Shown here one piece after another: positions 60,504 through 64,000 of a stretch of DNA of 64,000 bases. The stretch is from assembly GCA_963783945.1 (NCBI GenBank), contig CAWAPS010000002.1:372001-436000 (forward strand), given 5' to 3'. The position numbers and the translations under genes were made by a program. Numbering within the stretch: position 1 is the first letter of the stretch; each line of letters starts with the position of its first letter. This DNA comes from CAWAPS01 sp963783945 (GTDB lineage: Bacteria > Actinomycetota > Acidimicrobiia > Acidimicrobiales > Palsa-688). The notes under the pieces are model-generated. The model saw only the letters and a program-made list of their open reading frames with translations, was not told the origin of the DNA and did not search any database.

Positions 60504-61123
60504 CCGGCCCGGGCCTTCACCTGGGCGAAGACCCCGTCGATGGCGTCGCGGGCATCCTGGCCGCCGTCGAAGCCCCGCCACAGCTGGCGCAGCCGCCCTA
60601 CCAGCTCGTAGCAGACGTCGATGGGAACGACATAGCACTCTGATCCCGAGCGATCGGGCTGAATGCGGACGAGGAAGGCTTCCACATCGGGGCGCATACT
60701 ACGCAGCGCCGGATTCGACGACGTCAGCTCCTCCCACGTCTCCAGTGACAGAAGCGATTCGGTGGCCCCGGCCGGTCCGGGATAAAAGGCCGCCACCCGC
60801 TCGAGCGTCGAGTTGACGAAGAAGAAGGCCACACTCACGGGAATTTGCAGGGAGTCCCACTGCTGGGCCGACAGCTCGAAGCCGGGGAACGCCTGATATC
60901 GAGCCGGAACGGCCTGGAAGTGGCCACCCCCGGCGCCTTCCGAGGTGAAGAGCAGGTGACAGGCCCGGCACGCGCAGAGGAGATGTCGGGCCTCGAGATC
61001 GACGACGTGCCCGTGTTCTGGCGGTATGGGCTCGTGGCACATATCGCAGGTCTCGCCGGGCTCGGGACTGTCGCGGGGCCGGGTAGCGCGGATGCGCTGC
61101 AAGACGGCGAGCGGATCGCTCAC
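60500..61123 (-). CDS. DUF5947 family protein with four-Cys motif
   Basis: 207 residues. CDMCHEPIPPEHGHVVDLE followed by LLCACRACHLLF forms a zinc- or iron-binding knuckle (CxxC...CxCxxC). PVSVAFFFVNSTLERVAAFY is typical of DUF5947. GTG 61123 overlaps the NifU-type stop by 4 nt. It may bind a metal or an Fe-S cluster in the maturation of the small subunit; unproven. Confidence 0.87.
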   Translation of the reverse strand: MSDPLAVLQRIRATRPRDSPEPGETCDMCHEPIPPEHGHVVDLEARHLLCACRACHLLFTSEGAGGGHFQAVPARYQAFPGFELSAQQWDSLQIPVSVAFFFVNSTLERVAAFYPGPAGATESLLSLETWEELTSSNPALRSMRPDVEAFLVRIQPDRSGSECYVVPIDVCYELVGRLRQLWRGFDGGQDARDAIDGVFAQVKARAG

Positions 61124-61686
61124 GCCTCGGCCATCTCCACCGGGCATTGCTCGTATACCGGCTTCGGCCCAATCTCCACGGCCACCCCAGGACTCTCGAG
61201 CGATGGTTGGTCGACGTCGATGATGACGATCTCAGGGGCGGCTTCGAGGATGGCTCGCTCGACCGAGGCCTTCAGGGTGATGGCCGAGGACGGGCAGCCG
61301 TCGCAGCTGCCCAACAGCCGGACGCGGACGGCCCCGGCCTGGTCGTCGACATCGAGGAGCTCCACGTCGCCGTCGTGGCGGGCCAGCAAAGGTCTGACCC
61401 GGTCGAGGGCCACCTCGATCCGGCTCATCAGGCTGTCGGGGTGGAGCTCGTGTACCAGGAGAAGGCTGGCTACCAAGTCGTCCTCGACAAGCGCCTCCAT
61501 CAACCCCGGTGACCGTTCGCCGGCGATCTCCACGATCCGGGCCAGGCCGGCGCCGTAAAGGTCCGTGACCAGTCGGAGCAGCTCCTCGGCGAGCCGGTAC
61601 GACCGCGGGTCGGCCGACCCCCGGAGCTCGTTCAGCAGCTGCTCGATTCGGTCGCCCGTCGCTCGGAGGTTCTGTGGTGCCGCCAT
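61120..61686 (-). CDS. NifU-like C-terminal domain protein
   Basis: 188 residues. An N-terminal helical segment (about 1-100) precedes the NifU C-terminal domain with the CxxC pair in LLGSCDGCPSSAITLKASVE. Such proteins carry or transfer Fe-S clusters. First gene after hhyL (22-nt gap), so a hydrogenase-specific cluster carrier for the small subunit or for an electron partner is likely. Last residues end PVEMAEA. Confidence 0.9.
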   Translation of the reverse strand: MAAPQNLRATGDRIEQLLNELRGSADPRSYRLAEELLRLVTDLYGAGLARIVEIAGERSPGLMEALVEDDLVASLLLVHELHPDSLMSRIEVALDRVRPLLARHDGDVELLDVDDQAGAVRVRLLGSCDGCPSSAITLKASVERAILEAAPEIVIIDVDQPSLESPGVAVEIGPKPVYEQCPVEMAEA

Positions 61687-61708
61687 GGGTCCCCCTTTTT
61701 CGAAGGCG

Positions 61709-63496
61709 TCAACAGGCGAGCTCGGGAGCGGCTACCTGAGTGGGCGAATGCAACTTCTTGAGCACCTTTCCGTTGCCGAGGTACATGTGCACACCGCATG
61801 GGAGGCAGGGGTCGAAGCTGCGCACCGTCCTCATGATGTCGATCCCCTTGAAATGCTCCGCGTCGTTCTCCTCGAAGATCGGGGTGTCGATGACGGCATC
61901 CTCGTATGGCCCGGGCGTACCATAGATGTCGCGGGGATTGGCATTCCACGGGGTAGGCGGGTACGGGTGGTAGTTGGCGATCTTGCCGTCCTTTATCACC
62001 ATGTGATGGGACAGGACCCCGCGTACGGCCTCGGTGAAGCCGCAGCCGATAGCTTCGTCGGGCACATCGAAGGGCTCCCACGTCTTGGTCCGTCCGGCCC
62101 GGACGTCAGCCAACGCCTTCTCGATGAAATCCAGGGCGGCCGCTGCGGCATAGGCCTGGAAGTATGTGCGGGCCCGGTCGCGTTCTATGGCGTTGGACCA
62201 CTGCGGAATCTTCCACTCAAACGTGACCTCGGGCTTGAGGGCGGTCTTCGGCAAGTGGATGACCACGCTGTCGCCGGTCGCCTTCAGGTGTTCGGTGTTC
62301 ACCAAAGCCGACAGCGCGGTCGACCACAGCCGGGCGATCGGCCCACCGCCCGTGTCGAGGGCCAAGTGATCAGTGCCGTCGAACCACCGGGGGGACATCA
62401 CCCAGCTGTACTTCTCGTCGAAGTCCCGCTTCTGCGGCTGGGGGTTCGTGTGCTGGTTCCACGGGTGGCGGCGGTCCACCGGATTGCCGAGTGGATCACG
62501 GGTGACGAACATCTCCTGGTCTTCCCAGTCGTCGTAGTAGGAATGCCCGAGCAGGATGCGGATCCCGAGATTGATCGTCACCAGGTCGTTGGTCACGAGC
62601 TTGCCGTCGACCACAACTCCCGGGGTGACCCCCATGGCCCGGCCCCAGTCCGTCATATCGCGATAGTTGAAGTTGCATTTGGCCGGGTCCTGGAAGGCGC
62701 CCCAGCATCCGAGCAGGACCCGACGCCGGCCAACCTCCTCATATCCGGGCATGGCCTGATAAATGAAGTCGAACAGATCGTCGTGCATGGGGACGACCCG
62801 CTTCATGAACTCGACGTAGCGCATCAGCCGGGCGTAGTAGTCGGTGAACAGCTGGATCGTCGCCGTGGTGCCGACCCCACCCGGGTACAGGGTGGACGGA
62901 TGAACGTGGCGGCCCTCCATCAGGCAGAACATCTCCCGGGTGTAGCGGCTCACCTGCAGAGCTTCCCTGTAGAAGTCGCCCGAAAACGGGTTCAGCGAAC
63001 GCATGATGTCACCGATCGTGCGGTAGCCATGGTCGGCGGCATGGGGCGCCTCAGTTTGGTTGGCCTGTTCCAGTACGCCCCGGTTGGTCTCGCCAACCAT
63101 TCTCTCGCAGAAGTCCACCCCGACCAGGTTCTCCTGAAAGATGTTGTGGTCGAACATGTACTCGGCCGCCTCACCCAGGTTCACTATCTGCTCGCCCAGG
63201 GCCGGAGGATGGACCCCATAGGCCATGTTCTGGCAGTAGCAGGAGCACGTCGCGTGGTTGTCCCCGCAGATGCCGCAGATTCGGCTGGTGATGAAGTGGG
63301 CGTCGCGGGGGTCCTTGCCTTTCATGAAGATGCTGTAGCCCCGGAAAATCGACGAGGTGCTGTGGCACTCGGCGACCTTTCCCTTGCCGAAGTCGATCTT
63401 GGTGTAGATGCCGAGGCTGCCGACGATCCGGGTGATCGGGTCCCAGGCCATCTCCACCAGGCCGTTGGCATCGGCGCTCGTTGACTTGGTCGGCAT
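61709..63496 (-). CDS. hhyL: [NiFe]-hydrogenase large subunit, group 1h
   Basis: 595 residues. L1 motif RICGICGDNHATCSCYCQNM and L2 motif SFDPCLPCGVHMYLG supply the four Ni/Fe Cys ligands; LVGVDFCERMVGETNRGVLE and the GRHVHPSTLYPGGVGT region match high-affinity actinobacterial (Hhy) hydrogenases. Oxidises H2 at sub-atmospheric levels and feeds electrons to the respiratory chain. A 25-residue C-terminal peptide after His is predicted to be cut by HyaD. ATG 63496 (MPTKSTSADANG) preferred; the upstream open frame is a shadow of hhyS. Confidence 0.95.
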   Translation of the reverse strand: MPTKSTSADANGLVEMAWDPITRIVGSLGIYTKIDFGKGKVAECHSTSSIFRGYSIFMKGKDPRDAHFITSRICGICGDNHATCSCYCQNMAYGVHPPALGEQIVNLGEAAEYMFDHNIFQENLVGVDFCERMVGETNRGVLEQANQTEAPHAADHGYRTIGDIMRSLNPFSGDFYREALQVSRYTREMFCLMEGRHVHPSTLYPGGVGTTATIQLFTDYYARLMRYVEFMKRVVPMHDDLFDFIYQAMPGYEEVGRRRVLLGCWGAFQDPAKCNFNYRDMTDWGRAMGVTPGVVVDGKLVTNDLVTINLGIRILLGHSYYDDWEDQEMFVTRDPLGNPVDRRHPWNQHTNPQPQKRDFDEKYSWVMSPRWFDGTDHLALDTGGGPIARLWSTALSALVNTEHLKATGDSVVIHLPKTALKPEVTFEWKIPQWSNAIERDRARTYFQAYAAAAALDFIEKALADVRAGRTKTWEPFDVPDEAIGCGFTEAVRGVLSHHMVIKDGKIANYHPYPPTPWNANPRDIYGTPGPYEDAVIDTPIFEENDAEHFKGIDIMRTVRSFDPCLPCGVHMYLGNGKVLKKLHSPTQVAAPELAC

Positions 63497-63501
63497 ATCC
63501 C

Positions 63502-64000
63502 CTACCTCCACTGACCCTTGTAGCCGGTGACCAGCTCCCGACCCGGTGTTCGCCACTTCGGTTCCTCGTCGACGGTCTTCGCCGTGATCTTGCGCAGGCC
63601 GCGGATGGCGGTGCCGTACAACCCGCTGGCCATGGTCGAGATGCGAGCTCCCGGCGGTTCGTCCATGAATGGCATGAACTTGTCGGGAAAGCCCGGCATG
63701 GTGCAGCCGATGCAGATCCCTCCTACGTTGGGGCAGCCGCCCACGCCGTTGACCCAGCCCCGCTTCGGTACATTGCACTTCACCACGGGACCCCAGCAGC
63801 CGAGCTTGACGATGCATTTGGGCGATCCGTACTCGCTGGCGAAGTCACCCTGCTCGTAGTAACCGGCGCGGTCGCAGCCCTCGTGAACAGTGTTGCCGAA
63901 CAGCCACTGCGGCCGTAGCGAATCGTCAAGCGGAATCATCGGAGCCTGACCGGTCGCCTGGTAAAGCAGGTAGAGGATGGTTTCAGAGAGGTTGTCGGGA
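63502..64000 (-). CDS. hhyS: [NiFe]-hydrogenase small subunit, group 1h, N-terminus cut
   Basis: 165 residues are visible; the frame continues off the right edge, including PDNLSETILYLLYQATGQAP before an internal Met. Cluster-binding Cys/His seen in NTVHEGCDRAGYYEQGDF, KLGCWGPVVKCNVPKRGW and GGCPNVGGICIGCTMPGFPD, the medial and distal Fe-S sites. No C-terminal membrane helix. The proximal-cluster region lies outside the window. 5 nt before hhyL; first visible gene of the operon. Confidence 0.94.
   Translation of the reverse strand, partial: PDNLSETILYLLYQATGQAPMIPLDDSLRPQWLFGNTVHEGCDRAGYYEQGDFASEYGSPKCIVKLGCWGPVVKCNVPKRGWVNGVGGCPNVGGICIGCTMPGFPDKFMPFMDEPPGARISTMASGLYGTAIRGLRKITAKTVDEEPKWRTPGRELVTGYKGQWR

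Noticed and set aside
61565..63484. 639-codon plus-strand open frame opposite hhyL
   Set aside because: Antisense shadow of a high-GC gene; hhyL has unambiguous [NiFe] motifs in the other strand.
1..64000. CRISPR arrays, tRNA or rRNA genes, prophage or transposase genes
   Set aside because: I saw no regularly spaced repeats, no cloverleaf candidates and no recombinase or transposase motifs in either strand.

Overview
The window comes from a high-GC actinobacterium. F420-type flavin oxidoreductases, two mycofactocin-type SDRs, DprE1 and UbiA homologues, an Lsr2-type DNA-binding protein and an actinobacterial high-affinity [NiFe]-hydrogenase operon all point that way. An environmental lineage such as Acidimicrobiia or a relative is my inference; nothing here fixes the species. 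Both ends of the window cut through genes: a P450 on the left and a hydrogenase small subunit on the right.

Positions 1-28,700 are mostly catabolic accessory genes. They include three cytochromes P450, a small ferredoxin, classical and mycofactocin-type SDRs, two metal-dependent amidohydrolases, a TauD-type dioxygenase, a SnoaL-like protein, a sulfotransferase, two acyl-CoA dehydrogenases, two TetR regulators and F420-type oxidoreductases. Many are translationally coupled. They look like a set for oxidising and ring-opening a hydrophobic (terpenoid, steroid-like or aromatic) substrate, but the substrate cannot be read from sequence. Embedded at 8.7-13.5 kb is a small envelope-sugar locus: UbiA-type phosphoribosyltransferase, DprE1, DoxX and a GT-C-like membrane protein.

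Positions 28,700-50,300 are housekeeping and signalling: a MoxR/DUF58/VWA module, an aldo/keto reductase, an OmpR-type two-component pair, a PanE-like reductase, a GlxA-type regulator, a protein of three Lsr2-like DNA-binding units, YjbQ, an orphan DesK-type kinase, a CYTH-CHAD protein, an F420-type enzyme and a methyltransferase. The 40.5-43.5 kb part is gene-poor and carries the most unexplained non-coding structure.

Positions 50,500-64,000 form one compact minus-strand operon, read right to left: hhyS-hhyL-nifU-DUF5947-DUF6084-460 aa protein-hyaD-34 aa membrane peptide-YceI-hypA-hypC-hypD-hypF-SIS/HypC fusion-gmhA-like-hypE. It encodes a group 1h (high-affinity, atmospheric-H2) uptake hydrogenase with almost all of its maturation system; hypB is absent. 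Eight junctions use 4-nt start/stop overlaps. Downstream lies an exported TIGR03118/NHL-type gene broken by two frameshifts. The most novel items are the SIS-HypC fusion, the Gly/Ala-rich G-quadruplex-prone leader on hypE, a cytosolic YceI in a hydrogenase operon, the three-unit Lsr2-like protein, and two long unexplained inverted repeats (7947-8036 and 43281-43329).
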